Of a stretch of 64,000 nt of DNA, positions 8,390 through 16,656 are shown one piece after another. The first letter of the stretch is position 1. Each line of letters starts with the position of its first letter. Source of the stretch: an uncultured Stenotrophomonas sp. (GTDB lineage Bacteria > Pseudomonadota > Gammaproteobacteria > Xanthomonadales > Xanthomonadaceae); assembly GCA_913775725.1 (NCBI GenBank), contig CAJYNG010000020.1, positions 62,001-126,000 on the forward strand, read 5' to 3'. The notes below the pieces were generated by a model. That model worked only from the letters and a program-made list of their open reading frames with translations. It ran no database searches and was not told where the DNA came from. Made by a program: the position numbers and the translations under genes.

Positions 8390-9616
8390 TCAGCGCACGA
8401 CGTTCAACACTTCGTAGCACGCACCCATCGTGTGGTAATCCACCTTGCCGGCCGGGCTCTTCTCGTCGCTGTACTTGCGGTTGTCGGCATCAAGGATGCG
8501 GAACCAGGCGCCGTACTGATGGTCGACGAAGTGCTCCCACGAGTACGCCCAGATGCGCTCGTACCACTGCCAGTAGCGGTCATCGCCGGTGCGCTTGGCC
8601 ATCAGTGCGGCGGTGGCCAGCGTTTCGGCCTGCACCCAGAAGTACTTGTCGTCGTCGCAGACGAAGCTGTCGCCACCGATCGGCGCGCCGTCCATGCCCG
8701 GCTGCCGGCGCGATTCCGGTGCGAAGCCGTAGTACAGGCCGCCTCGCGCGTCGTCCCAGCTGCGCGCCACGGCCACATCGAACAGGTGCTGCGCGGTCGG
8801 CACCAGCCAGTCGGCCTGCACGTGGCGATCGAGTATCAGCAGCAGCTTGGCCCACTCGGTCTGGTGACCCGGCTGGAAGCCCCACGGGCGGAACAGGTGC
8901 TTGGGGTCGTCCAGGTTGTAGTCCCAGTCGATCTCCCAGTTCTCATCGTAGTGCTCCCAGACCAGCCCGCCGGCCTTGGCCGCCTGGCGGCGGGTCATGG
9001 TGTCGGCCAGCTGCAGCGCACGCTCGACATAGCGCTGCTCGCCACTGGCCTCGAACGCCGCCAGCATCGCCTCGCACATGTGCATGTTGGCGTTCTGGCC
9101 GCGGTAGCCGGTGAAGTTCCACTGGCCGTCGGCTTCGTCCTTGTACAGGCCGTGCTGCGGCTCCCAGAAGCGCGCTTCCAGCAGCTGCCACGTCTCGTCC
9201 ATCCACTGGCGGGCCTGCTCGACACCGGCCTTCAGCGCGCAGCTGTAGGCCAGCAGCACGAAGGCCACGCCGTAGCAGTGGTTCATGTCGTCCTCGACCT
9301 TGCCGTCGCGCAGGGTCCAGGCATAGCCGCCGGTAGCCGGGTTGCGATGCACCTCGCGCAGGTAGCGCACGCCCTGCTCGACCGCCTCGCGGTATTCGGC
9401 GTTGCCGAATTCGCGGTAGGCCATCGCGTAGTTGAAGACGAAACGCGTGCTGCTCACCAGGTGGCGATGGCTGGCATCGTAGATGCTGCCGTCATCCCGG
9501 AAGTAATGGAAGAATCCACCGTTCGGATCGATGCAGCGCGGATGGTAGAACGCCATCGTATCGGCGATATGCGCGCGCAGGAACGCGGGCGAACGGAAAT
9601 CGGGCGTGGTGCTCAT
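8390..9616 (-). CDS. AGE-family sugar isomerase, probable D-mannose isomerase
   Basis: Member of the N-acylglucosamine 2-epimerase (alpha/alpha barrel) family, 408 residues, cytoplasmic, with no signal peptide. Sequence style (FNYAMAYREFG, FRPWGFQPGHQTEWAKLL, FWVQAETLA, and KVDYHTMGACYE at the C-terminus) fits the mannose isomerase branch, which interconverts mannose and fructose without phosphorylation. The histidines in NHCYG, PGHQTEW and DYHTMG are the likely catalytic and binding residues. The ATG overlaps the fructokinase stop by four bases (ATGA). The neighbouring fructokinase and mannosidases make mannose the likely substrate; N-acetylglucosamine 2-epimerase or cellobiose epimerase are less likely. 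Confidence 0.82.
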   Translation of the reverse strand: MSTTPDFRSPAFLRAHIADTMAFYHPRCIDPNGGFFHYFRDDGSIYDASHRHLVSSTRFVFNYAMAYREFGNAEYREAVEQGVRYLREVHRNPATGGYAWTLRDGKVEDDMNHCYGVAFVLLAYSCALKAGVEQARQWMDETWQLLEARFWEPQHGLYKDEADGQWNFTGYRGQNANMHMCEAMLAAFEASGEQRYVERALQLADTMTRRQAAKAGGLVWEHYDENWEIDWDYNLDDPKHLFRPWGFQPGHQTEWAKLLLILDRHVQADWLVPTAQHLFDVAVARSWDDARGGLYYGFAPESRRQPGMDGAPIGGDSFVCDDDKYFWVQAETLATAALMAKRTGDDRYWQWYERIWAYSWEHFVDHQYGAWFRILDADNRKYSDEKSPAGKVDYHTMGACYEVLNVVR

Positions 9617-10608
9617 GCAGTAATGTCCTGTGCCTGCAGCAGCTGCTGCACTTCATCGAGCGAGGGCATCGCGGCGAACGCGCCCTTGCGGGTAACCGCC
9701 AGCGCACCCACAGCGGCGCCGAAACGCAGCGTGGCGGTGATCGCCTCCGGGTCCTGGCAGAACGCGGCGAAACCTGCACCAGCCCCGCCGCGCTCCAGCA
9801 GACCGACCAGCACGCCACCGACGAAGGCATCACCGGCCGCCGTGGTGTCGACCGTGGCCACGCGGAAGCTGGTGACCGTGCCGTGGTTGTCGCGGGTGTA
9901 CCAATGCAGCGTGGCTGCACCATCGGTGACGATGACCCAACGCGCCTGCGCGGCCAGCAGGCGCCGCAGCACCGCCGCCTCGCCATCGGCGCCCAGCGGC
10001 GCGGCCAGGTAGTCGAGCTCTTCGCGCGACAGCTTGACCAGGTCGGCGCGTTCCAACGCCTGCCACAGGCGCGGCGTCGGATCTTCGTGGGCCGGCCACA
10101 GTGCCGGTCGCAGGTTGAGATCGAGGCTGACCACCGCTCCGGCCGCACGGGCGCGCTCCATGCCGGCGAAGGTCGCCTCGGCGATGGACGGCTCGGTCAG
10201 GCTGTTGGAACAGACGTGGAAGCACTGCGCGCTGTCGAAGCACGCAGCCTGGAAGTCGCTGTCACGGAACAGCAGGTCGGCCGCCGGCGGACGGTAGAAA
10301 CTGAAACTGCGCTCGCCGCTGGCATCCAGCGCGACGAAGGCCAGTGCGGTCTTCGCCGCGTCGGTACGCACGGTGTAATCCGTGCCCACGCCGTGCTCGA
10401 CCAGACTCTCGGCCAGGAAGTCACCGAACATGTCACGGCCCAGCATGCCGACGAACTGGGTCTTCGCGCCCAGCCGTGCGGCGGCCACGGCGACGTTGGC
10501 CGGCGCACCGCCGGCGTATTGCAGGAACGCGCGCGGGGTGTCGGCCGAGGCCGGCGGTTGCGCTAGTAGATCGATCAAAATTTCGCCGAAGCAGACAATG
10601 GCACCCAT
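9613..10608 (-). CDS. PfkB-family fructokinase
   Basis: Ribokinase/PfkB sugar kinase of 331 residues, probably phosphorylating fructose to fructose-6-phosphate in the cytoplasm. The N-terminal signature GGAPANVAVAAARLG starts at about 30. The C-terminal ATP/anion-hole motif DTTAAGDAFVGG, with its catalytic Asp, is near 254-260. The ATG at 10608 opens the usual MGAIVCFGEILIDL start of fructokinases; the longer in-frame extension overlaps the transporter gene and is not plausible. It starts seven bases after the transporter stop and overlaps the isomerase gene by four bases, so mannose import, isomerisation and phosphorylation are translationally linked. Confidence 0.88.
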   Translation of the reverse strand: MGAIVCFGEILIDLLAQPPASADTPRAFLQYAGGAPANVAVAAARLGAKTQFVGMLGRDMFGDFLAESLVEHGVGTDYTVRTDAAKTALAFVALDASGERSFSFYRPPAADLLFRDSDFQAACFDSAQCFHVCSNSLTEPSIAEATFAGMERARAAGAVVSLDLNLRPALWPAHEDPTPRLWQALERADLVKLSREELDYLAAPLGADGEAAVLRRLLAAQARWVIVTDGAATLHWYTRDNHGTVTSFRVATVDTTAAGDAFVGGVLVGLLERGGAGAGFAAFCQDPEAITATLRFGAAVGALAVTRKGAFAAMPSLDEVQQLLQAQDITA

Positions 10609-10615
10609 TCCGGAC

Positions 10616-11929
10616 TCAGCCTCCCTGCGTTGCGGAAGCCGGCGTACGTGCGCCGACCAGTCCGTAGAAAATGATGTAGCCGTAGCACAGCAACGGCAGG
10701 ATGAAGCTGGCCTGCACACCGATGTGATCGGCGAGGACGCCCTGCAGGTACGGCACCACGGCACCACCGACGATGGCCATGATCAGCAGGCTGGAGCCCT
10801 TGTTGGTCAGCGGGCCCAGGCGCTCGATGCTCAGCGCGAAGATGGTCGGGAACATGATCGAGTTGAACAGGCCGATCGCCACCACCGAATACAGCGCGAC
10901 ACTGCCGGAGGTCAGCATGGTCGTGGCCAGCAGGGCCACGTTGACCAGCGCGAAGATCGCCAGCAGGCGGCTGGGCGAGAAGCGCGCCAGCAGCGCCGAG
11001 CCCGCGAAGCGGCCGATCATCGCCATCGTCCAGTAGGCCGACACGTAGTGCGTGGCTTCCTGTTCGCTGAAGCCGCCGATGCTCGGCATCGACAGGTAGT
11101 TGACCAGGAAGCTGCCGATCGAAACTTCGGCACCGACGTAGAAGAAGATGCCCAGCACACCCAGCAGCAGGTGGCGCTTGCGCAGCGCATCCAGATAGCT
11201 GTGGTGATGGCCCTGGTCAGCCTGCTCGGTGGCGTCACTCAGCGCCGGCAGGCGGAACAGGAAGACAAACAGTGCCAGCAGCACCAGCGCCACCGCCAGG
11301 CCCACGTACGGACCCTGCACGGCCTGCGCCTCAGCGGCGCGGTAGGCCAGCTGCTCGGCGGCCGGCAGCGCGCTCAGTTCATCGGCGCTCTTGACCGTGT
11401 TGGACAGGATCAGCATGCCGCCGAAGATCGGCGCAATGGCCGTGCCCAGCGAGTTCAGCGCCTGCGCCAGGGTCAGGCGGCTGGAGCTGGTCTGCTCCGG
11501 GCCCAGCAGCGCGACGTAGGGATTGGCAGCGACCTGCAGCACGGTAATGCCCGTGGCCAGCACGAACAGCGCACCGAGGAAGGCGCCATACACGCGCAGC
11601 TCGGCCGCCGGCCAGAAGCCCAGCGCGCCGATACCGGCGATCACCAGGCCGGCCACGATGCCCTTCTTGTAGCCCAGCGCCGCCACCAGGCGACCTGCCG
11701 GCAGCGACATCAGGAAATAGGTGCCGAAGAAGGTGAACTGCACCAGCATCGCCTTGGCGTAGTTCAGCTCGAACACCGCCTTCAGGTGTGGGATCAGGAT
11801 GTCATTGAGGCAGGTCAGGAAGCCCCACATGAAGAAGATCGTGGTGACCACGGCCAGCGCCTTGCCGTTGGTGACGGCAGGTGCGTTGCCCGAAGAACCC
11901 GATGGACGGGGCGTTGCGGAGATCGGCAT
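10616..11929 (-). CDS. FucP/GluP-type sugar:proton symporter (MFS)
   Basis: Major facilitator superfamily transporter of 437 residues with about 12 membrane segments. It belongs to the fucose/glucose/galactose permease group, recognisable from MWGFLTCLNDILIPHLK in helix 1 and the region ITVLQVAANPYVALLGP in helix 4. It is predicted to carry a free hexose (mannose by context) across the inner membrane. It lies directly between the LacI-type regulator and the fructokinase on the minus strand. A hydrophilic loop of about 60 residues separates the two six-helix halves, as is usual in this group. Confidence 0.87.
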   Translation of the reverse strand: MPISATPRPSGSSGNAPAVTNGKALAVVTTIFFMWGFLTCLNDILIPHLKAVFELNYAKAMLVQFTFFGTYFLMSLPAGRLVAALGYKKGIVAGLVIAGIGALGFWPAAELRVYGAFLGALFVLATGITVLQVAANPYVALLGPEQTSSSRLTLAQALNSLGTAIAPIFGGMLILSNTVKSADELSALPAAEQLAYRAAEAQAVQGPYVGLAVALVLLALFVFLFRLPALSDATEQADQGHHHSYLDALRKRHLLLGVLGIFFYVGAEVSIGSFLVNYLSMPSIGGFSEQEATHYVSAYWTMAMIGRFAGSALLARFSPSRLLAIFALVNVALLATTMLTSGSVALYSVVAIGLFNSIMFPTIFALSIERLGPLTNKGSSLLIMAIVGGAVVPYLQGVLADHIGVQASFILPLLCYGYIIFYGLVGARTPASATQGG

Positions 11930-11989
11930 GCGGTACGCGCCTCGATGCGCGGAAGGTCGTTGTTGCGTGGAAGGGGTGTATGGAAGAAA

Positions 11990-13039
11990 TCAGTTCGGTC
12001 GTGCGGCACTGCTTTCGCGGATGCGCAACTGCACCGGCGCGACCGTGCGCCGTGGCGGCGCGTCCGGTTCGTCCAGTCGTTGCAGCAGCAGCGCCGCAGC
12101 TTGCCGGCCCCGCTCGCGCGGATCGGCGGTGAGCGTGGTCAGTGGCGGCACCGCGACCGACGCCTCGGAAATATCATCGAAACCGGTAACGGCGAAGTCG
12201 CCGCCCGGGCGGATGCCGCGCGAATTCAAGCCCAGCATCAGACCGAGCGCGACGGTATCGTTGTAGCAGACCGCCGCACTGGGGCGATGGCCATCGGCAA
12301 ACAGCTCATCGGTGCGCGCCGCGGCTTCCAGCCGGTTCGGCGCCGACTCGATCATCCAGCCCGGCGGCAGCGACAGACCGGCCTCGGCCAGCGCCTGCTG
12401 AAAACCGGCACGGCGCTGGTGGCAAGAGCTTGATGCGGCGTGGCCGCCGAAGAAGGCGATCTGGCGATGGCCGCGCTCAATCAGGTGGCGCGTGGCCAGA
12501 TAGGCACCGTGCTGGTTGTCCAGGGTCAGGAAATCCCAGTCGGCCCCTTCCAGCTCGCGGTTGAACAGCAGCACGTTGGCGTTGGCGCCCAGCGCCTGCC
12601 GCAGCAGCGCGGTATCACTGCCCTCGGCCGGCGACAGGATCAGGCCGGCCGGGGTGTGCTCCATCAGCGTGGACAGCACCGCCTGCTGGCGCTCCGGTGA
12701 TTCACCGGTACTGCCCAGCAGGGTCACGTAGCCGCGTCCACCCAGCGCCTCATCCACACCGGAGGCGAATTCGGCGAAGAACGGGTTGGACAGATCGTTG
12801 ATCACCAGCGCGATGCTTGATGACGTGCGCCGGCGCAGGTTGGCCGCCGCGCGGTTGTAGACATAGCGCTGGCGGCGCAGTTCGGCCTCGACCTTGGCGC
12901 GGGTATCGACGTTGACCAGCGGGCTGCCGCGCAGCACCAGCGACACGGTTGCCCGTGACACGCCGATGGCACGCGCGATGTCGGTCACCGTCACCGCCTT
13001 GCCGGCGCGCTTGCTGGGACTGCTGCCGTTGTCGTTCAT
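11990..13039 (-). CDS. LacI-family transcriptional regulator
   Basis: DNA-binding repressor of 349 residues. The LacI helix-turn-helix VTDIARAIGVSRATVSLVLR spans about 18-37, the hinge follows (YNRAAANLRR), and then a periplasmic-binding-protein fold (SIALVINDLSNPFFAEF). It is embedded between the GH92 and transporter genes and most likely controls them. The best candidate operators are the palindromes TTAGATCGATTCAA and variants in front of the GH92 gene, both TonB-dependent receptors and glucokinase. The central CG fits LacI operators. Regulator-operator pairing is inferred from position only. Confidence 0.9.
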   Translation of the reverse strand: MNDNGSSPSKRAGKAVTVTDIARAIGVSRATVSLVLRGSPLVNVDTRAKVEAELRRQRYVYNRAAANLRRRTSSSIALVINDLSNPFFAEFASGVDEALGGRGYVTLLGSTGESPERQQAVLSTLMEHTPAGLILSPAEGSDTALLRQALGANANVLLFNRELEGADWDFLTLDNQHGAYLATRHLIERGHRQIAFFGGHAASSSCHQRRAGFQQALAEAGLSLPPGWMIESAPNRLEAAARTDELFADGHRPSAAVCYNDTVALGLMLGLNSRGIRPGGDFAVTGFDDISEASVAVPPLTTLTADPRERGRQAAALLLQRLDEPDAPPRRTVAPVQLRIRESSAARPN

Positions 13040-13096
13040 CGTCTTCCCGGACTCCGCTGGATGCTCAAGCCTAATGGATCAGGGCCCTGTCGTGCC

Positions 13097-13127
13097 GTGC
13101 CGTTCGCTGGGTCACCGCGAACGGCAC
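13097..13127 (-). terminator. Hairpin after GH92 gene
   Basis: Perfect 11-bp arms GTGCCGTTCGC and GCGAACGGCAC (13097-13107 and 13117-13127) enclose a 9-base loop, just downstream of the GH92 stop and upstream of the regulator gene. There is no T-run, so it may be a partial terminator or an mRNA-stabilising hairpin that lowers expression of the distal genes. Confidence 0.5.
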
Positions 13128-13135
13128 AGTCCGTC

Positions 13136-15601
13136 TCAGCGCAGCTGGGTGCCCGGCGCCGCGCACCAGGATACCGGCAGGTCCTTCACCGCCGTGCCCC
13201 AGCCCTGCTCCGGCGCCTTCGCATCGAGCGCGAACTGCAGGCGCGGGCCCTGCTGCAGCCGGTTCCAGTCCAGCCACACCGGTGCATGCGCCTGGCCATC
13301 GACCTGTACGCCCTGCACGTACTGCAGGCGGCGGCCATCGGCACCCGGCGCATCGATGCGCAGCGTGCGGCCATTGCCCATGTCCACTTCCACCTTGCTG
13401 AAGCGCGGGGTGTGCAGCAGGAACTGGCCGCTGCCCGGCACCGCCGGGTACACGCCGATGGCACTGAACAGGTACCAGGCCGACATCGTGCCGAGGTCAT
13501 CGTTGCCGGTTACGCCGTTGGGCGCATTGGTGAACAGCTGCTGCGCGGCGCGCACCACGGCCGCGGTTTTCCACGGCTGGCCGATCAGCGTGTACAGCCA
13601 CGGTGAGTGCAGGTCGGGCTCGTTGTTGGGGTTGTAGCGGAACTGGTTGTAGTAGCTGTACGGCCCGACCACCCACTCCTTGCGGGCGGCATTGAGCGGG
13701 TCGGCCTGCAGCGCGTCCATCGCGAAGAACGCATCGAGGCGGCGGCCGGCCTGTTCGCGGCCGTCCATGGCTTCGACCAGGCCCGGCACGTCCTGCTGCG
13801 CCAGCCACTGGTACTGCCACGCCGTGCCTTCATGGAAACCGTGATGCGAGCGCGGGCTGTAGTGGCCATCGGCCGGCGTGTACCACTGGCCATCTTCGGT
13901 GCGCGGGCGCGGGAAACCAGTGAAGCCGGTCTCGGCGTCACGCACCTGCGGGTCCCACACCTTGCGCCAGTTGCGGCCTCGCTCTCGCAGCGTCGCCGCG
14001 TCCTGCGCGTGGCCGAGGCCATCAGCCATCTGCGAAAGCGCACAGTCGGCCAGCGCGTATTCCAAGGTGGCCGAACCACCATGGTGCGGATCGACGTCCA
14101 TGCCCTTGGACGGGAACGCACGGTCGTAGACCACATAGCCCTTGTCCAGATAGGTCGGATTACCGGAACGGCCGGCCATGCGCGAGTTCAGCGGCGGCGT
14201 GCCGAACGCGTTGCGGCGCAGCGCATCCCAGGCCTGCGATTCACGGCCCTTGAGCGCACCGAAGCGCCACAGGTCAACCATGAACGGGGTGACCGGATCG
14301 CCGGTCATGATGTTGGTCTCGAAATTGGCATAGCCCCAGCGCGGCAGCCAACCGCCCTGCTCGTCGATCGCCAGCAGGGTACGACCGATGTCACGCGCCA
14401 CGTCCGGCCGGGTCAGTGCCAGCCACTGGTTCTGCGCACGATAGGTATCCCACAGCGAGAAGTACTCGTAATAGGTCCAGCCGTCGGCACGGTGGATGCC
14501 ATCGTCATAGCCGCGGTAGCGGCCGTCGGCGTCGTTGCCGGTCATCGGCTGCAGCAGCGCGTGGTAGACCGCGCTGTAGAACACGGCGCGGTCGTCGGCA
14601 TTTCCGCCCTGCACACGCACCCGGCCCAGCTGCTCGCGCCACGACTGCTGGGACAGCGCGCGCATGCGGTCGAAACCGAGCAGCGCCCCACCCTGCATGC
14701 CGTCCGCGCGCAGGTTGATGCGCGCGCCTTCGGCATCCACGTGCGAGATCGCGCTGACCGCCGTCACCGACTGGCCCTTGCCCAGGTCGAAGCTGAGCCA
14801 GGCACCGTTCGGCTTCTGTTCGCCTTCCATGCTGTGGCGTGCGCCCGGCAGGCCACCACCCTCGCCCCAGGTGCCATGCGCCTTGAACGGACGGTCGAAC
14901 TCGATGCGGAACCAGGTGGTGTACTGGTGGCCGCCACAGAAACTCTTGGTGACCAGCTTGCCTTCCACCACGCGGTCGCCGACCACATCGACCACGCTGC
15001 CGATCACCGAATGGCGTTCGTTGGCCTGGCCGACGTTGACCAGCACGTGGCCGTCGCCCTGGCGCTGGCTGAAGGTGTAGCGCTCGGCTGCGGCACGCGT
15101 ACGCGCGGTGGTCTCGGCATCGATGCCGCCGTAGCTGGTCAGCCGCACCTTGTAGTAGCCGGCCTGGCCGATCTCGCCATCATGGGTGTAGGACGCGGCA
15201 TAGGCCTTGTGGTCGAATTTCTTGGCGTTGCCGGTATCGAAATCGCCGCCCGGACCGATCGAGCCGGTCACCGGCAGCACCGACACCTGGCCGCCCTGCT
15301 CCCAGCAACCCGCGCCGGAGATGAAGGAGTGGCCAAACCCGCGGATCTTCTCGTCGTCGTAGCGCCAGCCCGAGTAGTGGCTGCCGATCGGGCTGACCTG
15401 GATCAGGCCGAACGGTGCCGACGCGCCCGGGAACGTGTTGCCGTCGTCCTTGCTGCCGATGAAGGTGTTGACCTCGCGCTCCAGCGCAGCCGGCGCGGCC
15501 TGCAGCAGCATCGGCGACGCCGACAGTGCGAGCAGGCAGGCCAGGCGCGCCAGCGGGCGCGAAGACAATGGGACGGCGGGAGCGGACGGCACTGGACGCA
15601 T
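13136..15601 (-). CDS. GH92 alpha-mannosidase, exported
   Basis: Glycoside hydrolase family 92 exo-alpha-mannosidase (calcium-dependent, inverting), 821 residues. These enzymes trim alpha-1,2/1,3/1,6-linked mannose from high-mannose N-glycans. A signal peptide covers about 1-36 (LACLLALSASPMLLQA). The N-terminal domain begins VNTFIGSKDDGNTFPGAS, typical of the family, and the catalytic region includes HEGTAWQYQW and GNDDLGTMSAWY near 700. The ATG at 15601 has AGGAA upstream; the 50-residue extension beyond it is not credible. It heads the minus-strand mannoside cluster and is preceded by an operator-like palindrome at 15729. Linkage specificity cannot be told from sequence. Confidence 0.92.
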   Translation of the reverse strand: MRPVPSAPAVPLSSRPLARLACLLALSASPMLLQAAPAALEREVNTFIGSKDDGNTFPGASAPFGLIQVSPIGSHYSGWRYDDEKIRGFGHSFISGAGCWEQGGQVSVLPVTGSIGPGGDFDTGNAKKFDHKAYAASYTHDGEIGQAGYYKVRLTSYGGIDAETTARTRAAAERYTFSQRQGDGHVLVNVGQANERHSVIGSVVDVVGDRVVEGKLVTKSFCGGHQYTTWFRIEFDRPFKAHGTWGEGGGLPGARHSMEGEQKPNGAWLSFDLGKGQSVTAVSAISHVDAEGARINLRADGMQGGALLGFDRMRALSQQSWREQLGRVRVQGGNADDRAVFYSAVYHALLQPMTGNDADGRYRGYDDGIHRADGWTYYEYFSLWDTYRAQNQWLALTRPDVARDIGRTLLAIDEQGGWLPRWGYANFETNIMTGDPVTPFMVDLWRFGALKGRESQAWDALRRNAFGTPPLNSRMAGRSGNPTYLDKGYVVYDRAFPSKGMDVDPHHGGSATLEYALADCALSQMADGLGHAQDAATLRERGRNWRKVWDPQVRDAETGFTGFPRPRTEDGQWYTPADGHYSPRSHHGFHEGTAWQYQWLAQQDVPGLVEAMDGREQAGRRLDAFFAMDALQADPLNAARKEWVVGPYSYYNQFRYNPNNEPDLHSPWLYTLIGQPWKTAAVVRAAQQLFTNAPNGVTGNDDLGTMSAWYLFSAIGVYPAVPGSGQFLLHTPRFSKVEVDMGNGRTLRIDAPGADGRRLQYVQGVQVDGQAHAPVWLDWNRLQQGPRLQFALDAKAPEQGWGTAVKDLPVSWCAAPGTQLR

Positions 15602-15728
15602 GTCGGGTTCCTGTAGTCGATGACACGGAGGCAGACGGCCGGGGCCGTCCGGCACCGTTCCGCTGAGCCCCGCCACAACTGGCAGAAAGCTCCCCCTGGA
15701 ATGACGCCCGACCCGTGCGACCGTGAAT

Positions 15729-15742
15729 TTAGATCGATTCAA
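15729..15742 (-). promoter_or_regulatory. LacI-type operator upstream of GH92 gene
   Basis: TTAGATCGATTCAA, an imperfect palindrome centred on CG, about 130 bases upstream of the GH92 ATG. It is identical to the site at 16598-16611 in front of the divergent receptor gene. Binding by the locus-encoded LacI regulator is inferred. Confidence 0.65.
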
Positions 15743-15798
15743 GTAGAGCATGCAGGTTCAGCCGAATGCATTCTGCGGCGCAGCATGAGGGGGTGTTC

Positions 15799-15977
15799 GG
15801 CAGGGCTGCGCCCTGCACCTGCTCCAAGCCAGGGCAACAGCCGGAGCAATAGCAACAGCTGGCTATCCGTGGGTAGGCGGGGTGGGTCCGGTTGCGGGGG
15901 ACGCCGTAAACCCGTCCCTGGGGGCTTGGCCGCGGCATCCATGCCGCGGACACCCCCGCAACCGGACCCACCCCGCC
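15799..15977 (+). repeat. Composite palindromic element, copy B
   Basis: Order: short hairpin GGCAGGGCTGCGCCCTGCAC (15799-15818), a purine-rich AGC/CAA tract (about 15820-15860), then a long hairpin with perfect 25-bp arms at 15876-15900 and 15953-15977. The loop begins with the conserved motif ACGCCGTAAACCCGTCC and TGGGGGCTTGG, and includes a small CCGCGGCATCCATGCCGCGG palindrome. This is the cleanest copy in the window. Confidence 0.75.
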
Positions 15978-16049
15978 TTCGAAAGATTTCCGCGATCTGT
16001 AGATCCACGCCATGCGTGGATGACTCTCTGTCAGATAACGAAATCAATC

Positions 16050-16090
16050 GGGGTCAGAGCCGTTTTCCAACGGAAAACGGCTCTGACCCC
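16050..16090. repeat. Perfect 19-bp inverted repeat (GTCAGAGCC type)
   Basis: GGGGTCAGAGCCGTTTTCC at 16050-16068 and its exact complement at 16072-16090 flank a 3-base loop (AAC). GGGGTCAGAGCC-type palindromes recur in Xanthomonadaceae genomes. No T-run follows and no gene ends nearby, so it is more likely a mobile REP-like sequence than a terminator. Confidence 0.75.
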
Positions 16091-16143
16091 ACGACCCCAT
16101 GTCGTTCCAGGATCAATCCAACCGTCACTGGGAAACTGTCAAA

Positions 16144-16341
16144 GGTGGGGTGGTGTGGGCTGGCAGGACCGTTGGCGCCATGGATGGCGCCATCGAGCCC
16201 CCATGGACGGGTTTACGGCGTGTCCTGCCAGCCCACACCGCCCCGCCAAACCAGCAGAAAACCATAGCCGCTTTGGCTTTGGCTTTGGCTCCAGCTTTGG
16301 CTGTGGCCTCGGCTTCGGCAGGTGCAGGGCGCAGCCCTGCC
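16144..16341 (-). repeat. Composite palindromic element, copy C (inverted)
   Basis: Same architecture as the copy at 15799 but on the minus strand: long hairpin arms 16144-16169 and 16222-16247 (26 bp, two T opposite G), then a tract of GGCTTT units (about 16266-16318), then the short hairpin GGTGCAGGGCGCAGCCCTGC (16321-16340). On the minus strand the loop reads ACGCCGTAAACCCGTCC then ATGGGGGCT. The arm sequence is unrelated to that of the neighbouring copy. Confidence 0.75.
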
Positions 16342-16474
16342 GACCCCCCCTCCCCTGCGCACGAAAACGATTTCACTGATTTCAGCAAACCGTTATCCCT
16401 CCGCCACGCCAGTACCATATTGCGGAGCAGCATGCGCCCACGGGCGACCCATGCTAAAAAACGCCCGCCCATCG

Positions 16475-16490
16475 CTTAGATCGATCCAAG
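16475..16490 (+). promoter_or_regulatory. LacI-type operator upstream of TonB-dependent receptor
   Basis: CTTAGATCGATCCAAG, a palindrome with a single mismatched pair, about 170 bases upstream of the receptor ATG. It matches the family of sites at 15729, 16598, 26378 and 29498. Confidence 0.65.
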
Positions 16491-16597
16491 AGCGACACTG
16501 CGATGGCCGGGAGTTGGGGGAGCAGCAACAGGACGTACCAGGCCACGCGCACGGTGCTACTGCCACTGCATGGCAATAGCGACAATGTCACTTCAAA

Positions 16598-16611
16598 TTA
16601 GATCGATTCAA
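16598..16611 (+). promoter_or_regulatory. Second LacI-type operator upstream of TonB-dependent receptor
   Basis: TTAGATCGATTCAA, about 45 bases before the receptor ATG and identical to the GH92-proximal site. A weaker relative, CGGATCAATCCA, lies at 16631-16642 right before the Shine-Dalgarno sequence. Position near the start codon suits a repressor. Confidence 0.65.
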
Positions 16612-16656
16612 GTTGTCCGTGCCACGTCACCGGATCAATCCAGGAGAGAGGGAGAG

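Larger units (their letters stand above)
15602..16656. other. Long divergent intergenic region: operators and palindromes, no gene
   Basis: About 1 kb separates the divergent GH92 and receptor genes. Small open frames here look random. Contents: operator-like palindromes at 15729-15742, 16475-16490 and 16598-16611 (weaker at 16109-16120 and 16631-16642), two composite palindromic elements in opposite orientation (15799-15977 and 16144-16341), and a perfect 19-bp inverted repeat at 16050-16090. Such a long promoter region is unusual in this compact window. Confidence 0.75.

Noticed and set aside
10382-12433. 683-codon plus-strand open frame
   Set aside because: Runs opposite the transporter and LacI regulator genes and shows only Gln/His/Arg-rich shadow sequence.
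12894-13637. 247-codon plus-strand open frame across the LacI gene start
   Set aside because: Overlaps the convincing N-terminus of the LacI regulator and the end of the GH92 gene, and has no domain or ribosome site.
13607-15616. 669-codon plus-strand open frame opposite the GH92 gene
   Set aside because: Low-complexity shadow composition; the opposite strand has complete GH92 motifs and a signal peptide.
16260-16320. Repeated GGCTTT units as a possible CRISPR or minisatellite
   Set aside because: No spacer structure and too few, imperfect units; the tract is a standard part of the composite palindromic element seen elsewhere in the window.
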